A stretch of 60,000 nt of DNA, from positions 16,320,446 to 16,380,445 of the forward strand of contig CM043969.1 of assembly GCA_014529385.2 (NCBI GenBank), in the 5' to 3' direction. A program made the position numbers and the translations under genes. A model generated the notes under the pieces. It was not told where the DNA came from and ran no database searches. It saw only the letters and a list, made by a program, of their open reading frames with translations. The stretch comes from Adiantum capillus-veneris (Eukaryota > Streptophyta > Polypodiopsida > Polypodiales > Pteridaceae). This document shows, one piece after another, positions 9,750 to 20,682 of the stretch. Within the stretch, counting starts at the first letter, position 1; each line of letters begins with the position of its first letter.

Positions 9750-11532
9750 CTTATTACAAATCCAACCACTCACCTGGCAAAGGATCAGTCTTCGCACAAC
9801 TTCTTGCTTTGCTGCTGAATATACCTGTACACAAGCGTTTAATTTCGGCAATCGAATCAAAGCATTTAACCGCTAGAGGTGATCTTAGTAATGATTGGTA
9901 TAACTGGAGAGTTAACCTCAACCACTACTATATTTTATACACTGCTGATGTTCTGGATTAGGTATGCTAATCTAGAGCTATACTTCCCTCGGATGTTGGT
10001 CAATTTACATGAAAAAGTCTTAATTCTGTCTTTGCTCCGTCAAAAGGTCAAACAAGGTCCAAATTCACTTCTGAAAGAAGTTTTGGAACCCTTAAGCCAA
10101 ATGGAACCTCACTGTATAAGCTCTGTCAGATTTTCCCTGCACTAAGTCCCAGTAGACATCCTACGCGTAGGATGTCTCCTGCTCTATTTTGCCTGGATTC
10201 TTACACTATGGATTCCCCTTGATGTACTGAGTCCACAACTATTTTTACTTTTTGATTTGGACACCTATAAGCTGGTCAATGGATCGGAAATCTGTTCCGA
10301 CATCCTGCTACTAGTCTTGATCAGTCTAATCAACTCCAAATTGGACCAAAATTGACTAGGAGGCTTTCCTCAGGCTATACAACACCCTGCTAGGCCCACA
10401 GTCAGTATCTGAATTCAATTCCTTGCTTTAGACATCCTACGCATAGGATGTATTTTTGCTCAGAATGACTTCAAATGCAAAGCACAGGGTCCCCTTGAGG
10501 TGCTGATCACTTTGGTATGCTCAAAACTAGGTTTGGAGTGCAAAATCACACAAATGACATACGCGTAGGATGTCTTTTTGGCCTGTTTGACCTGAGACTT
10601 GACCCACAGATTCCCCTTGATGTCAGCAACTCAGTGGTATGCTTAGATTTTGGTTTGGTTTTCAAAAGTCCCCACTTTTAGCTGTTCTAGCCTTTTTCAG
10701 TCAAAAGTGCAAAAGTCTGCTTAGAACCCAATTTTTCTCACCCAAATGAGATGAAACCTCTCTCGGTCACTCAATATATCATGGAAATCATGCCCATGCA
10801 GTCATCCTATGGTTTTGGTCTTAAAATAATGCCTTGGCACAATTTGGGTAGGATGTCTGGCAATTTTAGTCTATCTGGCCTTATCCTGTCAAGATATGGT
10901 CAAATTTCCACTTTCCAGGTGAAAATAGGATAAACCCCACCTTCTGAACACACTGGTCAACTCGAATTCCAAAATTCCCACTAGATTAGCCTATAGACAT
11001 CCTACGCGTAGGATGTCTCCTGGCTTAAAATTAAATTTTTTCATGACAGAAATGCTTTTGATGCTCTGCAACTCTATCAGAAACACTCACAGTAACTTTT
11101 AGACTTCACTTCAGCTTTCAAACACACTTTTGTGTCTTTTCGCATCTTTTACAACCTTGTGATGAATCCAACAAGCAAGTATACATGTATGAAATGCTCT
11201 AGATCCTGAATCATGATGTCCTACAAAATCTACTCCTACTCATCATATGAAATTGTGTTCTGGTTGCTTCCTGGCCTCTCCGGACTCTCAAGCTCTCCTC
11301 TCACCGCATCTACCACTCCAACTCCTACTCTTCTAATACCTAAAACTATCTCAGTCTACCTAAATCTACCTAAGTCGAAGGATCTAGGCTAGACACACGC
11401 TCCCTAGACTCCCTCGAAGACCTAGAGAGTCCTCCACCCTTTGATCCTATCTAAATGTAAAACGAGACTCTTGGCAAGCCAAAGAATCCTTATCCTCAAG
11501 GACTAATCTCAGTCACCTACCTAAGGTTTTCG
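9750..11532 (-). repeat. G1 leader with dispersed palindromes and degenerate repeats
   Basis: No coding signal is seen between the primer site and gag. The stretch holds full 24-bp palindromes built from AGACATCCTACG and its complement at 10,154-10,177 and 10,995-11,018, near-complete copies at 10,430-10,452 and 10,556-10,575, and a half-site at 10,848-10,858. A companion motif like GATTCCCCTTGATGT lies about 40-50 bp after three of them (near 10,205, 10,488 and 10,610), followed by GGTATGCT-like and GGTTTGG-like words, so this is a degraded tandem repeat of irregular spacing. Confidence 0.7.
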
Positions 11533-11550
11533 TCCTCGACAGGGGCGCCA
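11533..11550 (-). promoter_or_regulatory. Primer-binding site of G1
   Basis: On the minus strand the sequence next to the LTR reads TGGCGCCCCTGTCGAGGA. It begins with TGG, the complement of a tRNA CCA end, and resembles the TGGCGCC primer sites of Athila/Tat-type plant gypsy elements. A single T separates it from the LTR end AACA. Confidence 0.7.
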
Positions 11551-11551
11551 A

Positions 11552-12270
11552 TGTTGGACGGATACGCTGCGACGGACGTCAGTACAGCGAGAACTCACCT
11601 AACAAGATTTGTTAGCTAAGGATGAAGCTCGACCCGCAGGCGCGTGGAAGCAAGCATAGGGTGTCAACCTACACTCGACCGACTCCTAACTAATTCTTAC
11701 AGAGGTCTCTACCCAATGTCTAAGTCACAACCTTCAGGAGTGCATAAGAGGAAACTTCCTACAACGCTTTCTAGAGTCAAATACCCATCAAACAATCTCG
11801 AAACACCACAGAACTTGAGGAGACCCTACTAACACCAATAGGTCGCTCTCCTTAAGGTCTATGAACCAAAACCCCAACCCAAAACACCCAGTGCAAAATC
11901 ACGTAGGATGTCTGGCTGAAATTTGAAAGTCTTTGTTTTTGAAATCTAAAGTGCCTAATGTGTAGCGCTACTCAATGCGAGTGCGTGGATATGCTGCAAT
12001 GCAAAATCAGACAATGTATGCTCACCGAATCACCAGATGAAGCTCGTAGATGGATCTTGCAAAACCGGACCGTACGCGCGCATGCGCTTAGATCTTGTGA
12101 GGGGCAACACACTGCACTTCTCCGTACTCGATTCCGACCACTGGTACACGCGTAGCGTTAAGATGAAGTTCTCACTCTCTCTCGTACACAGTACGCTCAC
12201 TCACAGACTTCAAACTTTTTTAAAATGACAAAAGGTTTTTCATTAAGGTCAAAAAGTGGTATAAATACCT
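11552..12270 (-). repeat. 5' LTR of G1 (upper boundary uncertain)
   Basis: The LTR edge beside the primer site is clear: plus-strand TGTTGGACGG at 11,552 is the reverse of an LTR ending in CA. A TATA-like GGTATTTATACC on the minus strand at about 12,258-12,269 could be the promoter. A further half-palindrome ACGTAGGATGTCT occurs inside at 11,901-11,913. With no second LTR in the window I cannot fix the outer end, which may reach into 12.45 kb. Confidence 0.5.
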
Positions 12271-12278
12271 TACAATTC

Positions 12279-15200
12279 TCAAACCCTAAAGTTCCAAATT
12301 AACCATCTACTCAATCTAAATGTCAAAACTGGGATACAATCTGGAAACTTATGTAAGCCCCAATATCTACAAGGTGAAATGTCGGGTTTTCTCAATGAAT
12401 GAATAATTACAAAAAAATAATAATCTATTGAGCAATTAATTTCCGTAGGGTGTGTCCAGCTTTTAACACGTGATCCACTGATTTTCTTGCAATCCCATTC
12501 TATATCTCTTAGCACATTAGCCACCTTGATTTCCCAGAAGACCATATCGACCTTGTTTGGGGATGACCAACAGTCTTTCATATTGTTCATTAGGGTGAGG
12601 TAATTGACCACTGTTGCTGCATTATACATGGGGTGTCCATCCACCTTCAATTGCTCATGGGTTAATGCCCTCTTTATGACTATGCCAGCACCGTCATGTT
12701 CACCTTTTCCATGACCTGACCCAAAATAGTTGTGCATCATCTCAAGCCTAGTAAGCTGAGAAAACCTTGCAACAAAGAAGAAAGCCTGTTGTGCTTTGAG
12801 TTGTGATGCTGTATCATCAGACCATACCTAGTGTCCCTTTAAACAAAAACCTTGGTCCTTCAACCACTGGTCATGCAAAAGAAAGCAGTGTTGAACATCA
12901 ATGTGTCATAAATATTGTCATTGGATATATAAAAATGGAAAATTTTTATGATGTTGCCCATTGTCGAGCGCACATAGCAAGCGTGGACCAAAATGCTCAC
13001 CTGACTAGAATACCCGTGCATGGGTTGGATTTCATTCTCAATTTTAAAACTGTAATTTTCTGCAAAGTCCATGACAGAGACAACGACATCACTTGGAAAA
13101 CTCTGTAGCCACTCTTTGAATTGGTTGGCCTGCCATCTAGAGATTTAGTTATGTTTGATAAACTTGGCAAGCTTGTCTTTCATGAATGAAATGAAAGTGG
13201 AGCACCCAATCTATTGAATAAGAAGATCTTTCCTTTTGTGGTACTGGCCATCTTCATGTATAGATTGTGTCTCCACACCAACAAAAACCTTTGCAGCCAC
13301 CTGAAAGTTTTCGTTATGTACTTCAAGAGGACAACATTTGAGTTGTTTGTTGGCACCACACTAATTACATTTTCCCATCAAGCAGATGTGTAAATGAAAC
13401 ATGGAATGTTTTGGTTTAGGACACAAAAAGGACTCCCATAGTGTTTTGAGGCTCTCAAATGTTGACTTTGCAGCCACACATATACTGCTACTGACTGCAG
13501 GGTCACAAACATCACAAGCATAGTGACAAGATTCTCCATGTACTCCAAACCTACCTTGACGCATTTGGTTGAAAGCATCTTTCAAGTAGACAGCTTGCAC
13601 ATGATATTCGAAGTAGTAGGTATTGCGGTCCCTCAATTTTTGAACAAAAAAGGGCATATTCTCAAAGCATCTCAGCAAAATGCGCACCGTCGGATTCATT
13701 TCCTGACACCGCCTGTAAAATTTCACCTGCACAAAAAAGCAAGCAATAAAGAGATAATGTGACAACACATAACCAAAATGTTTGGTGCCATCACCTACAA
13801 GTTACAACACCCAATTTCGTGTTCGTGAAAGCACATAAGAGGAACATTTACCACTAAGAAGTTGTTTTGCATGTTTGAAAGGGGCTTCAAACTTCTTAAA
13901 ACCACATGAAGCACTCTAAACCCCCTGAAGGTGATTGAAAAATGTCATCAAATCACTTTCAATCATCTTCAGGTGCTTTGAAATCTTCCAAGTGCTTACA
14001 TAGGTTCTCACTCAAGCTCTTTAAACCACCTATAGGTGATTGAAAATAGTTATTTAACCACTTTCAAGTGGTTTGTTTACCACTTTCGATTACCTTCAAT
14101 TGGATAACACCCAAATCTTGGGTTTTTAAAAGCACTCAAGAGGAACATTAACCACTTAGAAGTGGTTTTGCATGTCTGAAAGTGGATTTGAACTACTTGA
14201 AACCACTTGAATCACTTAAAACCACCTAACAGCGGTGATTGAAATAGTTTATCAAACCACTTTCAAGTGGTTTGATGACTACATTTAGGTGGTTTTAAGT
14301 GCTTACATAGGTTTTCACTTGAGCACTTGGCAGATTTCAAACCACCTGTAGCCCTTAAAACCACCTAAATGTGATTGAAAAGGGTAATCAAACCACTTTC
14401 AATCATCTTCAAGTGGTTTGAAATCTTCAAGGTTCTCACCAAAGCACTTAGTTGATTTCAAACCACCTGAAGCACTTAAAACCACCTAAAAATATTGAAA
14501 GTGGTCATTAAGTGGTTTATTTTTCACTTTCTATCACCTTCATGTGGTTTGAAAACTTCCAAGTGCTTACATAGGTGCTCACCTAAGCACTTGGCGGATT
14601 GCGAGTGGTTTTTTAAATACTTTAAAGTGGTGAAAAACTATTTCAGCACTTTGCAAAGTACAAGCTTCCACACTTAGCTGGTTGAAAGCAGTATTTTAGG
14701 TACTTTAAATCACTATCAGTACTTTAACTGCTTTGCAAAGCACTTGAAGGGGGATTCAACCACTTTTTGATTGTTTCCTTAGTTCTCAGAGGTTTTTTAC
14801 AGTTTGACAGTGGTTCATACAGCTTGAAAGTGGTGAACAGTGGTCACTATACTACTTGACAGTGGTTTTTTATAGTTTGATTGTGGTTGTGACAGCTTAA
14901 CAGTGGTGAACATTGGTCAATATAGTACCTAGAAGTGGTTGATAATACCTGAGGGTTGATCCAGTAAATGCAATGGATGCATAAGAACAGCCTTTCATCC
15001 GATACGCCTTTGGCATATGTCCTTCTTGTTCGGAGAGACTCGAGTGTCTGCTGTCCAGAAACCAAACACAACCTCCTTAATGTACTCTGTGATGTTTGTA
15101 GAACGATGAGCTTGCCGTTGACATGATAAGACTGGAAAAGTACTATTCACATCCTCTAAATGGAGTCATGCATTTGCAAAACCGATGTTTCTTCTGTGTA

Positions 15201-15686
15201 TGCCCAACAACTTTGCAAGTGCTCTATCCGTAAAGGGACGTTATCTACTTTGTCCATCAAATTAGTGCATTCCATCACTATTGCCCTCTTGAAAAGCATT
15301 TCTGTGGCTGAGTGCGGGACCTTGACTTCTGACAAGGTGTTACAAATGTTGAAAAGAACTGCTCTCTGTATAGAATGTGCCGAGTTTTGCAGGTTGCAAA
15401 ATACTGGTTTGCTGGAGTAACTGTTCAAAAATCTCTCCTTGGAGTTTGGTTGTAAATGCTTGCGTCTGCTCTTCCCAGCACCTTGACATGGCACGAAGAA
15501 TCTTCCTTTTTTTCTTCTCATCAAGCTGGACATCCTTCCGCTTGTCAACATAGAAAGTATGCTGCCTTTGTCTCTCTCTTTGTTCCCTTTTCTTTGCCGC
15601 CCATTAATCACGTAAGCAGCCTTTGAACTGCTCGAGAAACTTTGCTTCACTGTGTACTGGTGGGCACGGAGCCAGATCAACAAAAC
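12279..15686 (-). pseudogene. Spliced pseudogene of a transposase-like family (MDF-ENY / WSD / HGKG motifs)
   Basis: Minus-strand blocks, in order: a Lys/Glu/Gln-rich helix (15,650-15,350); DTRVSPNKKDICQRRIG (~15,030); an exon from 13,726 with NPTVRILLRCFENMPFFVQ, RNTYYFEYHVQAVYLKDAF and CHYACDVCD; then in one frame SVMDFAENYSFKIENEIQ (~13,060); then VWSDDTASQLKAQQ (~12,820) and NYFGSGHGKGEHDGAGIVIK (~12,730-12,670). I recall this motif series from uncharacterised, probably RNase H-fold proteins; that family link is from memory. Acceptor sites with pyrimidine tracts lie at 13,727 and 15,687. At least four in-frame stops and some shifts show it is dead. The Asp in MDF, in WSD and the acidic pair in EHDG may be catalytic; that is inference. 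Confidence 0.6.
13727..14948 (-). repeat. Probable intron filled with degenerate repeats
   Basis: The stretch between a TCAG/GTATT donor-like site (14,949) and a TTTTTTGTGCAG acceptor (13,727) is made of repeated words such as CAAGTGGTTTGAAA, AAACCACCTGAAGCACTT and GTGCTTACATAGGT, mainly 13,840-14,760. The spacing is irregular, near 130-160 bp with larger gaps. Many words are inverted copies of each other; 14,251-14,276 is a perfect 12-bp inverted repeat with a 2-base loop. Exon phase does not match cleanly across it, so the donor is tentative. Confidence 0.5.
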
Positions 15687-15831
15687 CTGAAGAAAAAGAG
15701 CTCAACGCATGAACATACATCATGAAGAGCCCAGGCATCAACAAGACCAAACATGTCACAGACACTCACACACACTTAACTGTGACGAGAAGTCTCCATC
15801 CTTAGAGAGAGAGAGAGAGACACAGAGAGAG

Positions 15832-15871
<40 letters not shown>

Positions 15872-16298
15872 AGAGAGAGAGAGAGATGGAGAACTAAGCA
15901 CACACAACAGAGAACCGCGTGCAGAGGAAAGAAAGGGAATGCGATGTAGAAACACCGCATAGAGAAAGAGAGAGGCACTCTGCTCTATGCAAAAACCATG
16001 CACAAAGAATACCCTAAACCTGTATGCTTTGTGCCCCTGCAAAGAAGGAGAATACCCCAAACCTTTATGCTTTGTGCCCACGCAAAGAGGTGCTCGTACA
16101 TCCAACACGTTCAAGAACTAGAGGGGGCGATAAAAAATGCATACCCCTCTCTTTTTTAAAATTTCCCCCATCTTCATTACTCATCATTGAGTTTTCCTCC
16201 CCCAAAAATCAAAGGTAGACTCAAAAGTTTCCCAAAACTACTTTAAAAAGGAGTGTGTCCAAGACAGCCCTTTTTGGACCACCTATACATGCTTCACC
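15687..16298. repeat. Spacer with (GA)n tract and a 42-bp direct duplication
   Basis: I see no gene here. A purine tract of mostly GA units lies at 15,803-15,888. At 16,009-16,092 a ~42-bp unit with CAAACCTTTATGCTTTGTGCCC is present twice with a few differences. The open frames in this stretch follow from the GA repeat and are not coding. Confidence 0.7.
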
Positions 16299-16589
16299 GA
16301 GCTGTCAAATGTATTTTTGTTGTAGTGCTGAAAGAAAAGCTTACAAGTTGTATCATCCACAAATAATGTGTATTTTGGTTTCACGGGATGTTGTGTTTGT
16401 GGAACATTTTGTTCAGTCCTATACTGTAATGTATTAGAGAAAATAATGTAAGCTCACAGGACATTTATGACACTTTGCTGCCTCTTTTCAGTGGTGTAAA
16501 TACGAATGTAAATTCCAATGAGGCAAATGTACAACCTATTGGGAATCTTGAAAATGTTACAGATCAGCCTATTCCTAATGTAGATGTAC

Positions 16590-18230
16590 ATGATGTACTT
16601 GATGAGGAAAGGGCTGAAAATGAGCAAGCTAGAGGTATGCCAAAATGACTGGTGCACACTTTGCATGACAATAAATTGGATGCACCTTTGTTTAGTCGTA
16701 CTCATTCAAGATCTCACCATACATCTTATGAATCACACTGTTATGCTTTGGCTGTGTCTAGCTTACATGATGTTGAGGAACCTCTATCTTTTGATGATGC
16801 ACAAAATTCAAAAAATTGGATGGCTGCCATGCAATCAGAATATGATGCACTTATAGAAAACGACACATGAACTTTATGTGATTTTCCTCTTGGAAAAAAG
16901 GCCATTGGTACAAAGTGGGTTTACAAGTTGAAAAGCAAGCCGGATGGTGAGGTTGATGGCCATAAGGCTCGACTTGTTGCAAAAGGCTATGCACAACAGA
17001 AAGACATAAACTATGAAGAAAATTTTGCTCCCACTTGTCGTATGACTACTGTTCATTTTCTATGTGCATTGGTAGCTCTTTCAGGTTGGGATGTACATCA
17101 ATCAGACATTGTTGCTGCTTTCTTGAATGATGAAATATTTGAGGAAGTTTATGTAGCACAACCTCGCGGTTTTGTCAAGAAAGTACAAGAGGATAAGGTG
17201 TGAAAATGTAACAAAGCTTTGTATGGGTTGAAGCAATCTCCTCGTGCTTGGTATGAGAAGGCTGACACTCATGGGATACTCATTTGGTCAAATGAGGATT
17301 TCGTATAACAGTTCAACAAAAAGCACATTGTATGTCAAGCGTGAGGGCGATGTACTTCTCATTGTTGTTCTTATGTGAATGATTTGTTGATCACTGGTCC
17401 CAATGAGGCACACATTGCTGAATTTAAGGCTGATTTGAATGCTACTTTTGAGATGAAAGATTTGGGGATGTTGCATCATTACTTGGGCATACAATTTAAG
17501 CAGTGTGATGGTGGTATTGCCTTGTGTCAGAAAAGTTACATAGAGACATTGCTCTATAAGTTTGGACTTGAGGATTGCAAACCTATTGCCACTCCCATGG
17601 AAACAGGTTTGTAGTTGAGTCTACATGATGCTGGTGATCCTGTTGATGCCCCTCTTTACCAAATTGTTGTTGGTTGCCTCATTTATGTATGCACAGGAGG
17701 CCGGATATTCAGTTTGCAATCTCACATGCCAGTAGATTTATGCATAGGCCAGGGTCTCAGCATTGGCAGGCTATTAAGAGGAGTTTTTGCTACTTGAGTG
17801 GCACTTTACATCTTGGCTTGTTTTATCCCAAGGGGGAATCATTGTCTCCAGACTTACATGATTTTTCAGACTCAGATTGGGCTGGTTGTTTTGACACGTG
17901 GTTTTTGTTTTATGCTTGGCAGTTCATGTATACCATGGTTGAGCAAGAAGAAACCTATTGTGGCCACTTTGAGTTGTGAGGCTAAGTACAAGGCAGTCTT
18001 CATAGCTACGGAGAGTGTATGGCTCAGACACCTTATGGTGTAGGGAAGAACACTGCCAACACTATCTACACTGACAGTCAGAGCACATTGGCAGTTGCAA
18101 GGAGCCCAATTTTTCATGCTCGAACAAAGCACATTGAGGTGCATATCATCCTGGCTTATGTGCCAACACAGGACAACCTTACAGATTTTTCACAAAGGCA
18201 TTGTCTTGTGAGAAGTTTGAAGCTCCAGCT
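16590..18230 (+). pseudogene. Copia RT and RNase H remnant in C1
   Basis: Blocks in order are [87 protein letters not shown] and, in RNase H, LSCEAKYKAVFIATESVWLR. The RT box that reads YVDD in C2 corresponds here to TATGTGAATGAT, giving YVND together with a one-base loss that shifts the frame. There are further stops at about 17,200, 17,610 and 17,797. The stretch after VWLRHLM lacks segments present in C2. Confidence 0.8.
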
Positions 18231-18260
18231 CTCGTTCACCGCATCACTCCAGGGGCGATT

Positions 18261-18484
18261 TGTTACCATATACATGTGGTAGTTATGTGTGTGAACACGC
18301 TTAGAACCGTCATGGCATTTTTTCTGTCTTTAGGAGGTTTTTCCCTCGTGCATTGTATATACGCCCATCACACTAGGGCTATCCATCTTTCCATTGCATA
18401 CTAAGTAATATACTCTTTGTTGTGTGCCTTGAGCTTCATTAGTCTTCTCCAAGATGTGTGTGTTTTCCTGCAACCCTATTTCCC
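18261..18484 (+). repeat. 3' LTR of C1
   Basis: It starts TGTTACCATATACATGTGG directly after the purine tract CCAGGGGCGAT and matches both C2 LTRs over its length with scattered changes. The expected AACA end is altered to TATTTCC. Confidence 0.75.
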
Positions 18485-18532
18485 CATCACTCTAGGGCTA
18501 TCCATCTTTCCATTGCACACTAAGTAATATAC
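18485..18532 (+). repeat. Partial repeat of the C1 LTR interior
   Basis: About 48 bases beginning CATCACTCTAGGGCTATCC repeat LTR positions 18,363-18,414 immediately after the LTR. This may be a slippage duplication or the stub of a second LTR lost by recombination. Confidence 0.6.
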
Positions 18533-18689
18533 TAAACAATAAATATGGTGTAGTTTTGGGCAATTTGCACAAGTGATCTTGCTTGATTGAGGCTGCAAGG
18601 GCCTCCTCTCTTCCCCTCAAGCCCCTTTCGAACAAAATAGGCCATTTTCAAAGGCTCGGTATAAGGTCATCACAGTGCAAGAAGTGATT

Positions 18690-20278
18690 TGTCATAAAAT
18701 CTAATATCTAACACACCCAAATGATTTTCTCGTATTAAATTGATCATTTAATGTGGAAAAATAAATGGAAACAAGGGTTAGAATATAGACATGTGCTTAT
18801 GGATCTATCTCAACATTGGGCCAAGTTAAAGGGTCCAAATGAGAGATGGTCTGTCAAAGAGCAACGCTAGCTAATGGAGATTAAACACTTGAGGGTTAGC
18901 TTTATTAAAGACGTACAAGGGTTAGTGTTAAAAGTCCTTTGACCTTAGGCAATCTAGGGCTATGCTTGAGGTGGGAACTCGGCCTAAGCTTGAGGTGCTT
19001 ATCGTGCTTTTTGACTAAGGTGCTTGAGGTGCTTATTGACTAAGGTGCTAAGATGCTCCGTGACTAAGGTTCTTGAGGGGCTTGAGGTGTTACACAAAGC
19101 CAAAGCACATCCCTACATAGGGAGGCAAGCCCTCATTGTAGGAGCTAGAGCCAGAACACACACACCCTCACACAGGTCAAGCCTTGCCTAATGATGCAAC
19201 AGGGACACATGTCAAGTTCCTCTCCGTGTTGCCCTCATAAGGTGCCTAAAGCCTATTGGTTGGCCTCTCAAGGGGTCCAATGATAATTTAGCTAATTTAA
19301 TTAATTGTGTATGCATTGGCCTCTCAAGGGGTCCAATGATAAATTTAATTAATTGTGTATGCATTTATCAAGTACTCTCTCTCTCTCTCTCTCTCTGAAA
19401 GGGGAAAGGGGGACACTTGTTTCAAGGCTAGCATGCTTGCTTGATATGCACTCTGCATGTGATTGGCCAGAGGCTTGAAGGGGTTAAATGAGCTTCCATC
19501 ATGAGCTAGAAGAGGGGGTTGACCAAGGAGGTTGGGGGATTTCTTGTAGGGTATACTCTCCCACACACACACACACACACACACACACATTGTGTGAAGT
19601 GAAAAGTGCAAGAGCTCCATCTCCGTCTCCAAGCTTGTTAAGTTGAGAGCCTACACCAACACTCTTGGCTATGGAATGAAAATCCAACTAAGAGCCATGC
19701 TTCAATGCTTAAGCTTGCCATCTTCTCCATCTTTATTACTATGCTATTATGTATGCTAAGCAAGAAGAGTGATGATACGTGAGGAACAAATTCTTTCTCC
19801 TATAAATGTTTCTTCTTCCTCTTTCCTATCCTCATTCCCCACTAGCTCTCTCCACCTTTGAAGGTGTTTGAGGCCTTGGGACTGAGGCCGGGGATGGTTA
19901 ATTCTTTTTCAAAGATTATGTTATGTTCAGGTGCATGAAGCTTTCCATCTTCATTGCATCACCTAGGTCACAAGGAACACAAAGATTGTATTGTACCAAG
20001 TGTCTCTTGATGGGAGAATCTATAATACAAAAGCCTATTGGAGGGGGGACCGGCTCCATATAAATCCTATCCTCAATTCTTGTCAAGTTCTCTAACTCTC
20101 TCTCTTGCAAAAGTATTGTTCATGCCAAAGTTAATTAAGTATTATGGTTATGTTGCTACAGCTAATTAAGTTCACCCTCTATGTTCTCAACATAGCCTCA
20201 CAAAAATGCTCACTCTAATTCTCTTAATTCCACTCCCGATTCCGCTATTCTCAAAATTTATAGTCCATTTCCATTACA
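18690..20278 (+). repeat. Putative 5' LTR of G2
   Basis: The right edge is clear: CATTACA at 20,278, one base, then the primer site. A TATAAAT box at 19,801-19,807 could be the promoter. The left edge is tentatively TGTCATAAAA at 18,690. Inside are short repeats of TGACTAAGGTGCTTGAGGTG (18,960-19,095), a ~53-bp duplication around GGCCTCTCAAGGGGTCCAAT (19,260-19,365), a (CT)n tract at 19,376 and a (CA)n tract at 19,561-19,589. Confidence 0.45.
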
Positions 20279-20279
20279 T

Positions 20280-20291
20280 TGGTATCAGAGC
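20280..20291 (+). promoter_or_regulatory. Primer-binding site of G2
   Basis: TGGTATCAGAGC matches the 3' end complement of plant initiator methionine tRNA and sits one base after the putative LTR end. Confidence 0.85.
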
Positions 20292-20682
20292 TATTGGTTT
20301 CTATTTTCTTGCTTAAGAAGAGAGGTCCTTAAGTTTTCCATCAAAGGTTGGGCTTGTTCATTGCAATAGGGTGAGTGGGACAGGGATCTTTTATCTTGGT
20401 TGAGAAGGACTTAGTTCAAGTTACACCGTTGGGAACTAAAGTCTTAATAATGGAACCTCTTGTGGATTGCCTTTGGCTTAACCATTATTGAGCTACGAGC
20501 AAGCTCAACAGGAACCATAATCAATCGAGCATTGGACCCTCTCCACTATTATTTGCAATCAACAGTGTCTAAACCACGGGTGTGGATTCTTGAGAAACAA
20601 TTTTCAAAGGTAAATAAGAGTAGCAACTAAGATTTTTGAGGGTACCAAAGTGCAAAATAATCTATACATAAGTTTAATTAGC

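Larger units (their letters stand above)
1..12270 (-). mobile_element. Ty3/gypsy LTR retrotransposon G1, 3' end outside window
   Basis: Reading on the minus strand, the order is 5' LTR, primer site, a 1.8-kb leader, gag, zinc knuckles, aspartic protease, RT, RNase H, integrase, then a second retropepsin-like domain and a basic tail. The 3' LTR would lie left of base 1. RT before integrase places it in Ty3/gypsy. The reading frame is broken by many stops and frameshifts, so this copy is inactive. A diverged relative of its gag end lies at 52,100-54,482. The upper boundary is uncertain (12.2-12.45 kb) because the second LTR is not visible for comparison. Confidence 0.88.
16299..18532 (+). mobile_element. 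5'-truncated Ty1/copia fragment C1
   Basis: From about 16,299 to the 3' LTR this is collinear with 41,850-44,160 of copia C2, from the end of the integrase region through RT and RNase H. Nothing upstream of the integrase tail is present, so gag, protease and most of integrase were lost or never inserted. No target duplication can be tested because the 5' end is missing. Confidence 0.85.

Noticed and set aside
13840-14760. CRISPR-like array
   Set aside because: Repeats are degenerate, inverted and irregularly spaced, in a plant nuclear sequence.
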